Below, one piece after another: positions 1 to 10,859 of a stretch of 64,000 nt of DNA (positions within the stretch are counted from its first letter, which is position 1; each line of letters begins with the position of its first letter). The stretch lies in NCBI RefSeq assembly GCF_026914185.1, contig NC_070567.1, positions 5,978,001 to 6,042,000 on the forward strand, given 5' to 3'. The DNA comes from Puccinia triticina. Its lineage: Eukaryota; Basidiomycota; Pucciniomycetes; Pucciniales; Pucciniaceae. A program made the translations under genes and the position numbers. The notes under the pieces are model-generated. The model saw only the letters and a program-made list of their open reading frames with translations, had not been told where the DNA came from and did not search any database.

Positions 1-838
1 GACGGAGTTGTAGGGCTCGACGACCGAGCTGGACATCTTCGGGGCCGGGTAGACGGCGAACTCGAGCTTGGACTTCTTGCCGTAGTCGGCACTGAGTCTC
101 TCGAGGAGGAGGGCGCCGAAGCCGGAGCCGGTGCCGCCGCCGAAGGAGTGGAAGACGAAGAAGCCCTGGAGGCCGGTGCAGTTGTCGGCCAGCTTTCGGA
201 TGCGGTCCATGGAGATGTCGATGAGCTCCTTTCCGACGGTGTAGTGGCCCCGAGCGTAGTTGTTGGCGGCATCTGTTTGGGAGATGGATGTCAGGGGGGG
301 GGGGGGGGGGGGATGGAGGTGGTGGAAAGAGAGACAGATACACACCTTCTTTGCCGGTGACGAGGGTTTCGGGGTGGAAGAGGCTCCGGTAGGTTCCGGT
401 GCGGACCTCGTCGACGACGTTGGGTTCCAAGTCGATGTAGATGCTCCTGCGATGGGGAGCGGGGTCAGCATGGGCGCGATGGATGGATGGATGGATCGAT
501 TGATCGATCGGACTGACCTGGGCACGTATTTCCCCGCGCCGGTCTCGCTGAAGAAGGTGCTGAAGCCGTCGTCCCCCCTGGCGGTGGGCGAGGTGATTTT
601 TCCGTCGGGGCTCAAGCCTGGAGAGGAGGGGGTGTCAGCAAGCTTCGGTGGAGGGGGTGAGAGGAAGAGGAAGGCTGCTGACCATGTTCGATCGTGTAGA
701 GTTCCCCTGGAATGGGAATGGGAATGGGGGTGGTCAGGAGCTGTTTGGGAGTGTATGTGTGGTGGCTGGGGACTCACAGCATGCGTTTCCGAGCTGGCAG
801 CCGGCCTGGCCGACGTGCAAGCTGATGACTTCACGCAT
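1..838 (-). CDS. Alpha-tubulin, N-terminal 186 residues (partial)
   Basis: Alpha-tubulin pairs with beta-tubulin to form microtubules. I assembled five exons on the minus strand: 838-778, 706-683, 617-518, 446-346 and 272-1. All introns have GT-AG ends, and the exons sum to 558 nt, exactly 186 codons, before the window edge. The protein begins [24 protein letters not shown], which is the tubulin start. It continues through the PDG loop, the [13 protein letters not shown] segment, the [15 protein letters not shown] segment and the GTP-binding glycine loop GGGTGSGFG. It stops near residue 186 of roughly 450. Intron 4 (273-345) contains a run of 19 G on the plus strand. The start is the family's conserved MREVI methionine. 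Its start lies 255 bp from the start of a divergent kinase gene. Identity is near certain; the only open point is which paralogue it is. Confidence 0.95.
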
Positions 839-1093
839 GGTGTGGAGTGGAGTGGAGTGGAGTGGAGTGGAGTGGGGGTGGTAGTGGTAGTGGTACTCGG
901 CAGACTCCCGTATGAGCTACGACGGGGTGGACGAGTGGGTGGGTGGCTGCTGGGGTGGGGCACTGGCGATCGAGCGGAGTACTATGTACACAGAACCCAG
1001 CACAAGCATACCCAGCAGCCTGCCCCCGCCACAAGCATCCCCACCCCCCTCAAACCCAGCCGCCCTCCACCCCACTCCTTGAGCCACCACACC
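839..1093. promoter_or_regulatory. Shared divergent promoter region, tubulin and kinase
   Basis: This 255-bp gap separates two genes read in opposite directions, so it must hold both promoters and 5' UTRs. Next to the tubulin start there is a short GGAGT tandem tract (841-876). The kinase side is C-rich and A/C-rich, as in many fungal 5' leaders. No clear TATA box was seen. The assignment as promoter rests on position only. Confidence 0.5.
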
Positions 1094-4000
1094 ATGAACA
1101 CCGACGGCAGCGCGGCACGGCTCCAGCCAGGCACGAGGGTCCAGGTGGGCAAGTATGTCGTCCAGGTCGACCAGTTCCTCAGCGAAGGTGCGCCCACACC
1201 CACACCCACACCACCCACCCAGCCAGGCTGACTGACTCGCTGCTCGCTCCCCAGGCGGATTCGCCCATGTCTACGTCGTCAGCCTGCTCGCCCCGGCCTC
1301 CGTCCCCGGATTCCCGCCCGCCCAGAACAGATTCGTCCTCAAGCGCATGGCCGTCCCCGACAAGCCCGCACTCGGCGAGGTGCGCAGGGAGGTCGACGTC
1401 ATGAAGCAGCTCCGCCCACACAAACACATCGTCTGCTTCATCGAAGCCTCCGCCTCATCCATCCCACACACCCCCGCCTACGAGATATTCATCCTCATGG
1501 AATGGTGTCCAGGCCAGTCCACCCCAGCCATCATCCATCACACACTACACACACTCATCATCATCATCATCCTCCCCTCAACAGGCGGCGGAATCATCGA
1601 CCTCCTCAACTCCCGTCTCCAGAACAGGCTCACAGAGTCAGAGATCCTCAAGATATTCAGCGACACCGTCGCCGCAGTCGCCCACATGCACAGCCAGAAC
1701 CCCGTGCTCATCCACAGAGACCTCAAGGTACACCATCCCACCCCTCCCCAAAGAAAAAAACAACTAGCCGCTGACACACATCCAGGTCGAAAACATCCTC
1801 CTCGCAGCTCCCAACCTCTACAAGCTCTGCGACTTCGGATCCACCACCACCCCGGCACCCCGGCCACCCCAGTCATCCGCCGAAATCAGAGCCCTCGAGG
1901 CCGATCTCAACAAACACACCACCCTCCAGTACCGCGCACCAGAGATGGTCGACGTCTGGAGTCGGAAGGGCGTCACGGAAAAAGCTGGTCGGCTGTGCCA
2001 TCCACCACCCTCTACTCTCTCCACTGCCCTGCTGATCGCGTGGTGTCGATCATCCCACAGATATCTGGGCCCTCGGCGTCTTCCTCTACAAGCTCTGCTA
2101 CTACACCACCCCCTTCGAAGCCAACGGGCCACTGGCCATCGTCAACGTCCAGTACCAGATCCCATCCTATCCGGCCTACAGCAACTCGATCAAGTATCTC
2201 ATCGGTCAGCAGAGTCTCTTTACTTCCTGAAAAAAAAAAAAAATACAAATAAAAAATAAAAAATGAAAATAACACATGAAAATAAAAAATAAAAAATGAA
2301 AAAATAAAAAATGAAAATAAAAAATAAAAAATGAAAATAAAAAATGAAAATAACACATGAAAAATAAAAACAAGCAATAAAAATAAAAAATAAAAAATGA
2401 AAATAAAAAACTGAGACTTCTCAAATCACAGGCACCATGCTCCAGGAACTGCCCCAATCTCGACCGGACATCTGGGAGGTCCACGACCATGTGTGCAGAC
2501 TGCGTGGCGTGCCGCCCCATCTCCGTCGTGTGTGTGTCAAATTGTCGTTGGGTATTAGTGAGCGAGGGGCAGCAGGACTGACTGTTGTAAGGATCTCTTG
2601 AACAGCCGAGCAGAAAACAGAGCCTTTCGCACATCCCACCCCAGCTTTCAGTTCTCCCCGAACCAGCCACCAACACGCTCGACGCACCAGACGGCCTCGA
2701 CTCGATCTTCTCAGCCGCGCCCCCATCGGCCGCCGTCTCGACCAAGGAGGCCGACGCCGTCGTCCCCATGCGGAGGGGCAGGCCGGCGGTCAAGAGCAAG
2801 CCCGGGCTCAACAACGGGGAGCCGTTCTTCAACCCCGTCCACCAGCCGGCCCCGGCTGCGACCACCGGCTTCCCCGCCAAGAAACACTCGCCGCCCGAAG
2901 AGTCAGACTTGTTTGCACGCGAAGCTGCCGCCGGGTTCGGAGACGCCTTCCTCTCGTCGCCCTCGCCCCAGATCACCGCCTTCAAGCCGGTCGCCGGCGC
3001 AGCACAGAGGCCTGCCCTCGGCGGAAACCCCTCCCCCAGCTTATCTGGATCCCGCTCCCACATGTCGCTCAAGCCTTCTGCTGCTGCGCCTACGCCCATG
3101 GTTCGGCGCGACTCGAAACCGGCCACATCGTCGGCAGCCTTCGAAGACCTCGTCCCTCTGATCAAGAAACCCACACCCAAAACGCTGAACGAGATGCGCA
3201 GTGGGCTTGGCTTGGTTGCCTCCACCTCGACCGGCCCTTCGATGGCCAGCGGGAAAAGCAAAGTGTCTGCTAATTCATTCACCAGCAAGCCCGGCTTGCT
3301 CCCACAGGAACCCACCAGCATGTCGATCAGCAGCGGCACACTCTCGCAGAAAACGGGGCCGCAGACCCTCCCCTCTTCTCGGATCCACGAGCCCACAAGT
3401 GGCTACCGCAAGATAAGCATCACCCAGAGAACCGGCCCGGCTGTCAGCTCGAAGCCGTCCCTGTCTGAGTGGCTGAGGAAAGACCAGCCGGCACTGGTCA
3501 GTCGGTCTACTCAAACGTCCCCCAGCCTGATCAGCCACTGGATCAATGAGCTTACAGAAGCCCGCGCTGTGAACGTTTTGAACTCCCCCCGAAAGTCGAC
3601 CTCCGATCATCAGGCTGGTGGAGAAGCTCTGGCCCGGCGGCAACACCAGGCCTCGTCCGTCCTTCCCCAAAACAACGTGTCCCGGGGAGATCAGCGGAAC
3701 CCCCTGGAGAAAAGCCCATCATCGAGCGGGTCGTCCGACGAACAGCAGGCCCCCGAAGACGCCGCCGGCCGGTCGGTCTACCGAGGCCCCCCCGGGCCGC
3801 CGGCGCGCAAGCCGAGCTTGAAAGCCAGCTCCTGGGGAACCTCTCCCGGAGGAGACCCTGCGCAGATAGGCGGCTCTTCTGCGACGGCCTCCGACGGGAA
3901 GACCGACGGGCTGGGACGCAAGCCCAGCTTGAAGCCTGCCTCGTGGGAAAACTCTGCCGCCGACCCCGCCCAGTCAGCCGGCCCATCGTCCGCCTCCGGT

Positions 4001-4942
4001 GGGCACATCATCCCGACTCGTAAGCCCAGCTTGAAGTCCAGCTCGTGGGAAAACTCTGCGGGCGACCCCGCGCTGGCAGCCTCGGGTGGGCAGATCAACC
4101 CGACTCGCAAGCCCAGCTTGAAGCCTAGCTCGTGGGAAAACTCTGTCGCCGATCCCGTGCAGACAGGCGGCCCATCGCCGGCGTCTGGCGGGAAGATCAG
4201 CCTCGCCGCAGAGGCCCCGCAGACCAGCGGCGCCGGGCCGGCGTCCCCGCCTAGCTCGGCCGACGAGCTGTCGTCTTCGGAAGCGATGACGGAGGAAGAC
4301 GAGGAGGTGCGTCTACGGCGCCGGGCGGCGATCGCGAAGTTCGCGCCCGCGGCTGCCGTCGGCCCGCCCGGCCCGTCGTCGGCATCTTCAGACCGGGACC
4401 CGTTCTCGTCGCGCGCGGGGAGTCGACCGGTCGGCCCGGCCCCGGCCCCGGCCGAGAAGCCCGCAGCGGCACGCAGGACCGTCGGCCCGCCGCTCCGGGC
4501 GCCCAAGCCCCAGTCGCTGAAGTCTCAAGCCGCGATCACCAGCCTGGTCTCCCGCTACGAGACCCTGGGGCTTTCGGCGCCCGGCGGGTCGGAGCTGGCC
4601 ACGAGCGAGGCCAGTCTTCCGGCGCCGGCGGGCCGCCGGCTGTCGAGCTTCAAGCCCAACCCGTCCGCCGTGCCTCCGGCGGAGAAGGCCCCCCGTCTGG
4701 CGGCTGACAAGGACGCAGGAGCGGCCAAGACCAACCCCCCCATCCCGCCCAGACACATCCCCCTCAACGCCCTCGGCCCCGGCCTCCCCGCCACCCGGCC
4801 CCGCGACGTCTTCCCCGACGCCGCCGACGTCGAACCCATCTTCACCTCCGTTAACGACCTCAAATCCAAGTGGGAATCCGGCGCCGTGCGCCCCGCCGCG
4901 CCCGCCGCCCGGCCTCCCAGGACCGATTACGGCCAGACTTAG
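1094..4942 (+). CDS. Ark/Prk/AAK1-family (NAK) serine/threonine kinase
   Basis: Kinases of this family control actin patches and clathrin endocytosis. Exons: 1094-1187, 1255-1506, 1585-1727, 1786-1987, 2061-2204, 2432-2529 and 2606-4942, summing to 1090 codons. Visible kinase landmarks are the family-type glycine loop GGFAHVY (about residues 32-38), VLK lysine (about 61), HRDLK (159-163), DFG (179-181), the YRAPEM segment, and a C-lobe ending near residue 311. The last exon encodes about 780 residues of low-complexity Ser/Pro/Ala tail. It carries four KPSLK repeats and ends with SVNDLKSKWES. The exon 6/7 junction is the least certain: donor 2527 with acceptor 2592 also keeps frame. Intron 5 is unusually AT-rich. 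The start is the first ATG in a CCACCACACC leader. The family call is firm; the precise orthologue is not. Confidence 0.9.
2229..2412. repeat. AT-rich microsatellite inside kinase intron 5
   Basis: A simple repeat of A-rich units (AAAAATAAAAAATG and AACACATG variants) fills most of the 227-nt intron 2205-2431. It contrasts sharply with the GC-rich coding DNA on both sides. No coding role is seen. Confidence 0.85.
3800..4200 (+). repeat. Four in-frame KPSLK/SSWENS repeats in the kinase tail
   Basis: Four units of roughly 28-38 codons each carry RKPSLK followed by a SSW or ASW core and usually ENSxADP. Copies start near 3803, 3917, 4019 and 4105. They are in frame and embedded in a Ser/Pro/Gly-rich linker. 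They look like short linear motifs in a disordered tail, for phosphorylation or docking; that role is an inference. Confidence 0.8.
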
Positions 4943-5423
4943 TGCTCCCCCCTCTTCCCATCGGGCGGGCAGGAATCGCTCCCCCATCTTGCGCTTTTTT
5001 CTCCGCGCGCACTGGCGTTCTTTCGTGTTCCCATTTCTTTTTTTTTCATCTTTGGTAGTCGGTGGGCGATGTTGTTGTACTTATCTAGAACTACAATGCG
5101 ATTCCTGTTTCTTACTTGAATATTTATCAGAGCCTGTTTATTTCCATGCAAGCACATCCAATATAGACCTTTTCCTTGGCGGTGCGCACGGTCTCTCTTG
5201 ATCTCTTCTCTCTAGGCCTGGTCGTCTCAGCCGGCGCCAGGCGCTCTGGCTTGCGGGTACATGACAGGAATGGCCCCTTGCATCGGGGCCCAAGCTTGGT
5301 TACAGGTATGTATTCCTCTCACTCCCAACCTTGCAACAAATATGTAAATCTTCTTGATTTGCACATATCAGACATGCATGAGGCCAAAAAAAAAAAAGGA
5401 AGTGCTATCGAACTAATTAGAGC
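4943..5423. other. Convergent 3' intergenic region
   Basis: This stretch lies between the stop codons of the kinase (plus) and the secreted protein (minus), so it holds both 3' UTRs. There is a T-rich tract at 5038-5047 and an A-rich tract at 5385-5396. No gene or repeat was recognised. Confidence 0.5.
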
Positions 5424-5956
5424 TTATTTAGTCGAGTCATTTTTGGGTTCGCAGTTTCGAGAATATGCGTCGGTGGACAAGTCGACCGGAGTTGAATCCT
5501 ACATTACCCAAAACGTTCACCCAATATTTGATCAGTTTTTCCACAGCATGGGAGCAAGTTGTGGAGATCCTTCTGCTTACCACGCTGTCCAAAGGAGCGG
5601 TGCGGGGAGCACAACACATCTTGTCCGGGGAGCGCGAGTTGACACAGTTGAATTTGCCGTTAGCTGGGTCGACTGGAGTGGCCAGGATGACTAGGACATG
5701 CAAGGAGAAGAACACATTTCAATATGGTCCAACAATATGTAGCACTGTAAAGATTTCACAAGCTCCAGAATTGCTTACCGGAGTAGCCGGTCTTGATGGC
5801 CGTCCCGCACAGCGCCTGTGTTCTTCCGCCGCCGCAGAGGAGGTCTACTTTAGTGTAATCGCGCCAGCCTTGGGCAGACACCAGCAGAGCGCACGAGGCG
5901 GCCAAGACCACCATCCCGAAAAGGGCCGTTGACGGGGGGGTGGGATGGATGTTCAT
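5424..5956 (-). CDS. Small cysteine-rich secreted protein (candidate effector)
   Basis: Three exons (5956-5779, 5690-5581, 5498-5424) with GTAAG donors and TAG acceptors join to 363 nt, giving 120 residues plus stop. Residues 1-28 form a clear signal peptide with a hydrophobic core (FGMVVLAASCALLVSA) and a likely cut before QGW. The mature part of about 92 residues has six cysteines in the order C, C, C, CC, C, enough for three disulphides. There are no membrane segments or catalytic motifs. This layout is typical of small secreted proteins that rust fungi release at the host interface. Effector function is an inference. If intron 2 is retained, an alternative tail ending at 5437 would lose the last cysteine, so the spliced form is preferred. 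Confidence 0.75.
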
Positions 5957-6289
5957 CGTCGCCGGGATGTGCCAGCTGCGCGGGAGGGGGTGGTGGGGGC
6001 GGTGGTCGGACCGGGCCTGGACACTCTGATAAACGCTAAAAACAGCAGATGCGAGACGCTTTTAGTATGCCAGTGCAATCTGTCCTGGAAGAGGGTCGGC
6101 CGCGGTGGACTGGATGGACTGGATGTCTGATTATGGCCGAGAACCTTTATCGCGTTCGAAGTATGAGGGTGGGAGCCACCGCGCAGTGCACACCAACATA
6201 AATATCCATGATGAAGCTGGAAGACTCGGTCGTGGGGGGCCCGGATGGGGGATCTGCTCGTTCAGACACTTGCCGAAGACTTCCCATCA
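5957..6289. other. Upstream region of the secreted-protein gene
   Basis: This is the 5' flank of the minus-strand secreted-protein gene. No ORF, repeat or clear promoter motif was recognised. A pyrimidine-rich leader (GA/GT-rich on the plus strand) precedes the start codon. Confidence 0.4.
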
Positions 6290-6535
6290 CTCTCCCGATT
6301 CTCTCGCGACGCTCCGATCAACTCTTGATTCTGCCCAAACACCGGAAAAACCCCATCCTCGCTTGCTCAATTTACAGGAGAAGTACAGAGGAGCACAGGG
6401 GCCAAACTCTTCGGCTCCATGCATGTAGTTGAAGACGCCGATCTTCGAGCGAAACGGTAAAAGATCCTCCTCCGGGCTGTGTTCTTTCTCATCCGGCCTT
6501 CCCATATAGTCGTTGCGGTCGCCGGTTTCTAGGGC
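6290..6535 (-). pseudogene. Relic copy of the bZIP-like gene, exon-intron-exon
   Basis: The segment 6397-6530 aligns over its length with 33535-33665, which encodes the basic region of the intact bZIP-like gene. Shared words include ACTCTTCGGCT, GATCTTCGAGCGAAAC and GCGGTCGCCG. The stretch 6296-6335 aligns with the start of exon 2 of that gene (33389-33430). Order and spacing are kept, including the intron position, so this is a DNA-level duplicate and not a processed copy. The reading frame is destroyed by indels and substitutions. It is a decayed paralogue fragment 27 kb from its relative. Confidence 0.75.
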
Positions 6536-7190
6536 CCGGCTTAGCATGGGTGTTAGCCTTCCCCTGGGCGATTTCAGGGCACGATGATGGATGGGAGGGG
6601 GTCGGTTTCAGAGTCTTGGCGATTGCTGTCTTTCTCGGTGATAGATCTATGGTGTTGCAGGCCCGTCTGGGCACACCGCTTGGCCGATTGTCAAGCCCGC
6701 CTGGCACACCCCCAAGTACCGCTGCTTGGCACAACGCAAAGCTGGCGGGGTTCGGGACAAAGCCCTGCTGGGCCCAGGCCAAGCCAAGCTGCCACACCCC
6801 TGAAAATGTTGGCCAGCATGATGATGGGTCTGCAGACCGGTCATCAAGTAGGGAAGACTCCTTGATGGCCAGCACATGGATCCACTTCCGCCGAGGAGGG
6901 AGTCTACCCTCCTAGATGACCAGTCTGTTAGAGACCGACTATCAAGAAAGGAGAAAAGCTCCCTTGTCGATGTCCGATTTGTGTTGTTGAGAAGGGAGGG
7001 AGCCTCTTTGCTCTCCGACTGGTTGTGCAAGGACTCTCGAGGGGGAAAAGGGCTGGAACAAAAATGAGTATGGTGTATCAAGCCCTAACTTGACACAAGT
7101 CCCCCCTGGTGGAAGGCTCGCTGGCTGGCGGCGAAGCTTGCGCATTATCCCAAATTTTACACGGGAGCAAGAAAGTTCATTTGGCTGAGA
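6536..7190. other. Unassigned region left of the copia elements
   Basis: No supported gene. The stretch 6840-7040 has loosely repeated words such as GGGAGxCTC and GACCAGTC, possibly the worn end of the copia B LTR or of another repeat. The outer boundary of copia B could not be placed here. Confidence 0.35.
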
Positions 7191-7192
7191 GG

Positions 7193-7432
7193 TTTTTATA
7201 AAGGCCCGGAACTGCACAATACAGAACCGATGGCGGTGAGCTCTCCACACGACGATCCCGGGTATCCAATCTCGGTATAACATTGCTAAAGCACACTAAC
7301 ATGCACGATACAGAACCGATGGCGGTGAGCTCTCCGCACGACGATCCCGGGTATCCAATCTCGGTAAGGAAAGAGAAAAGAGCCCGGGCGCGGGAGAGTC
7401 GGAACCATATGTGCCGGTAGTGATAGGGTTAG
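7193..7432 (-). mobile_element. Copia B 3' LTR, distal part (split by copia A)
   Basis: This segment and 12498-12602 were one LTR before copia A inserted at GTTAG. On the minus strand the LTR begins TGTTCTG at 12602, directly after a G-rich polypurine tract. Here it has a TATA-like CTTTATAAAAACC near 7193-7206 and a tandem duplication with an 89-bp period (7221 and 7310). The far LTR end was not located, so the left coordinate is a minimum. Confidence 0.65.
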
Positions 7433-7765
7433 TGTAAGACTCCGTAGAGAATGCACTCTGACGATAAGAGATGCGTCGTGGTGATCAGCTCAGTTACGCT
7501 CCGGTATCGGTCCAAACTTGGTTGATTACACTCACCTGACGATAAGAGATGCGTCGTGGTGATCAGCTCAGTTACGCTCCGGTATCGGTCCAAACTCGGT
7601 GAGGAAAGAGTGGAACCGGTACCGGGCGTCCTGAACTAGACTAGGTACAAGATGGGGCGCAGCCGCAGCAGACTATGTATGTACAATGTGTAGTACATGC
7701 ATAGAAGAAGGATAAACTCTGGATCTGCTAAGTTTACCTCCTTGGTTCTACCCCGGCCTCCAACA
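7433..7765 (-). repeat. Copia A 3' LTR
   Basis: This 333-bp LTR contains a tandem duplication with a period of 78 bp (second unit starting near 7538). It differs from the 5' LTR mainly at CpG dinucleotides, plus a 3-nt indel and two transversions. Confidence 0.95.
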
Positions 7766-7787
7766 CCCCCCCCCAAGGTGGTAAACT

Positions 7788-10700
7788 TCACCCCCGTAGC
7801 CCTAGCTTCTTGATTGCCACATCCATTTTGTTGGGCCCCAGCTTCTTGGTGAAGATATCAGCTTGCTGTTGATGAGTGCTCGTCCATGTGATTTTGATGT
7901 TGTTCTCCCGCACAAAATCATTGATGAAGTAGAAGGCTTGAATTAGGTACTTTGTCTTTTTCTTCAAAGAGTTGTCGCTTGCAATGAGTATTGCTGCTTC
8001 GTTGTTGCAATAAATATTCATTTTCAAGGTGTGATGGATATCTTCAAGTAAGATCGACAAGCCCGCCAGATGTTGAGAGCCGTCTGACAATGATACGTAT
8101 TCTGCCGCGCACGTCGAGAGTGCCACTACCGTCTGCCTTTTTGCCCCCCAAGCTATTGCGTCCCCCAGATGCTTGATGACAAAACCTGATGTCAACCTTT
8201 TGTGCTCTCCTCCCCAGTTCGCGTCGGTCCAAAGGTCCATTGTATCTCCGTGTCCTCTCAAAGTCAATTTCATCTCTGTAGTCTTCTTGAGGTAGCCAAT
8301 CAAAAAATCCAGCGCTTTCCAGTGTAACATCAATGGATTATTGCTGTACCTTGCTAACAAGTTTACACTGTAAGATAAGTCCGGTTGCGTTCCCGCTGCA
8401 AGGTACATCAAGGATCCAATGATTGATCTGTATTCGGTTTGATCCACAGGTTCGCCTGCATTGATTTCCAGTTCATCATTGGGTAGCGTGCTCCTGCAAG
8501 AGAAAATTGGTCTCTTGTAGTCGTTGACAATCTGGCTGGCGAGTTTTCCTTGATCAAGTTCGACGACATCCGCTTTCAATTTGATGTTTATTCCAACCAA
8601 CTTGGCCACTTTATCCGTCCACTTGATCTTCATTTCTTTCTCCATCGCCGTCTTTAGCTCCTTCATCAAACCTTTGTCCGACGCCACCGCAAATCCGTCG
8701 TCCACGTGTAGCCAAATGATTATGAAACCGTTTCCGCGCCTGTAAATGTGTAGAGATTGTTCCAATTTGGACGCAATGAAACCTAATTCTTCCATTTTTG
8801 ACTTGAAGAATTTCCACCAACACCTCGCCGCTTGCTTGGTCCCATACATAGCTTTCTTGAGTTTCATAATTTTTCCTTTTAGTTCAGGTCTTATCTCAAT
8901 TGGAGGTTGTACGTAAACTTCTTCTTCAATTGGGCTGTAGAGATAAGCGGAGCTGACATTGAAAGTTGCTATCGGGTAGTGATATTTGATTGTGAGGGAT
9001 ATGAGTAATCTCAGAGTCACTAACAAGGCTGTCGGCGCGTATGTTTTGTTGCAGTCACGTCCCATGACCTGGTTACAGCCTTTTGCCACGTAACGCGCTC
9101 GGAAAATCTCTGGGTCTCCTGGTTGAGTTCCATCTTTGACAGCAAAAACCCAGCAACAACCCAGCGCCTTCACCCCTGGGGACGGTTCAACAGGTACCCA
9201 AACGTCCAGTTCAAAAAACTTATTGATCTCGTAGTTGGCCGCCTCAATCCATCTCGCCGAATTCGCCGCCTGTAGAGCTGATTTGATGTTGAGAGGTATC
9301 CTCCTATTGTCGCCGATCGGAAGATTTGCCATTGCATGTTCTTCTGCTTTGGCCATGACGTCCGTTGCTTCCTCTCCTAGTTTCAGGACTAGTTGATTGA
9401 TTACGAATTCGAGATCAGTCTTCTTGGGTTCTTTCTTTTTGACTGGGAGATTCTGGAATTCTGGGAAGATTACGGATGTTGAATGCAATATGCGACCGTC
9501 TTGATTGGAGTGTATGAGCCAGCCTCCTCCAGATGCTGGATAACCTATCAGCTTCCCTATTTGAGCGCGTTCTGATAGTTTATCCCTCTCTTCCTTTGGT
9601 ATGTGGACTATTGCATCCGCTCCAAATGGGTACAGCACATTAGGGTCGAGTTGTATGCTGTATAAAGCAGTCATGGGGCACAAATTCGTCTTCTTATTTG
9701 GAATCCTATTTTAGATATGAGCTGCCATCTGATACGCATAACTCCAGTAAGGGCGCGGCATTCCTGATTCATGCATCATTGTCCTAGCCATGTCACCTAG
9801 GGTTCTGTTCACCCTCTCCGCCTCGCCGTTTTCATCTGGGCTATACGGTGGTACAGGCGCTAGAGATACTCCTATTGGGGTAAGGAGTTTCTTCAGTGAT
9901 GCCGTGTACTCTGGTGCATTGTTGCATCTGATGTTTTTTGGGTATCTGCCAAACATGTTCTTGAGGTGTTGAAACCAGGCCATGATCTTTGACGGTACTT
10001 CGCTACGCTCCACCATAACGTCGCACCATATGTACGTCAATGCGTGATCTTGCATAGTTAGTACATATTGTTTCCCCGACATGTCATACTGGAATGGTCC
10101 GGCTACATCTGTGACTAGGAGATCCAGCAGCTCATTGCGCGGTATGAGTGAGTTGCCTCCTGGTGACTTCTTGTCGACGCTCTTTGACTTCGCGCATTGT
10201 GTGCAGAAAAATGACTCCCATTTCTTTCCGTCAATTTTGTCTGGGTAGTGTTGTTTGAGGTAATTCCTCACTACTTCTTCTGACACGTGCCCGAGTCTCT
10301 GATGCCACAAGAAAGGATCGAACGATGGGCGTTGAGTTATTTTGTTTATCTTTAATGATTGTTGTAAATTACTAAGGAACCAGCAGTAATTCTTGTACAA
10401 CGTATTAAAAATAACATTTGATGGACTAGTAAGAGTGGCTTCCCGCCCTTGAAATTTGAGAGTCCACCCAGCGCATGATAACCGCCCGACCAAAAGGATT
10501 ATACCATCAACCCCAGGGCAGTAGAAGACGTTGTTAATCATCACATTCCCTTGTTTCGTCGGTATGTTGATTGTCCCCTTGAGGCTGACATCAACGGAAC
10601 AATCAGCAACTGCTAGGAGGATCTTTCTTGGGCGATCTAGTTGTTCTGTTGAAGTATACATGTCAAGGGAACCACTCACATGAGTTGAGGCTCCCGAGTC

Positions 10701-10859
10701 AAGTAGAATCTTGCCGTCGCACACTTCTGGAACATCGAGTTGACGGATTCTGTTGTGTTTACCGAATGGTCTGTCTGGCGGCAGGTAATTTGATCCAGGC
10801 GCATTGTGCCCATCCGGCGGTGGTCCAATGACGCCTGAGCTGACATCTTCCCAAAACAG
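7788..10859 (-). pseudogene. Copia A pol: protease, integrase, RT, RNase H
   Basis: Read on the minus strand, one frame runs from the zinc-knuckle region to 7788. The protease motif LLDSGASTHVSG lies near 10700. The integrase has the H/C zinc finger (WHQRLGH, then CTQCAK), TDVAGPF, and DENGEAERVNRTL for the catalytic glutamate. Reverse transcriptase shows FNVSSAYLY and WLHVDDGF near 8700-8960. RNase H shows DLWTDANWGG and CAAEYVSLSDG. The frame is interrupted by a TAA at 9708-9710; the two parts (337 and 631 residues) lie in the same frame. Normal copia pol is one continuous polyprotein, so this single stop is damage. It ends two codons after the GLRG tail, 20 bp before the LTR. Confidence 0.9.

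Noticed and set aside
260..1404. Plus-strand ORFs across the tubulin and promoter region
   Set aside because: The minus-strand alpha-tubulin exons and the kinase exons fully explain the coding signal; these ORFs cross introns and a G19 tract.
2012..3396. Minus-strand ORF of 396 residues opposite the kinase
   Set aside because: It crosses the AT-rich intron and the antisense of a GC-rich coding exon; the plus-strand gene model explains the region.
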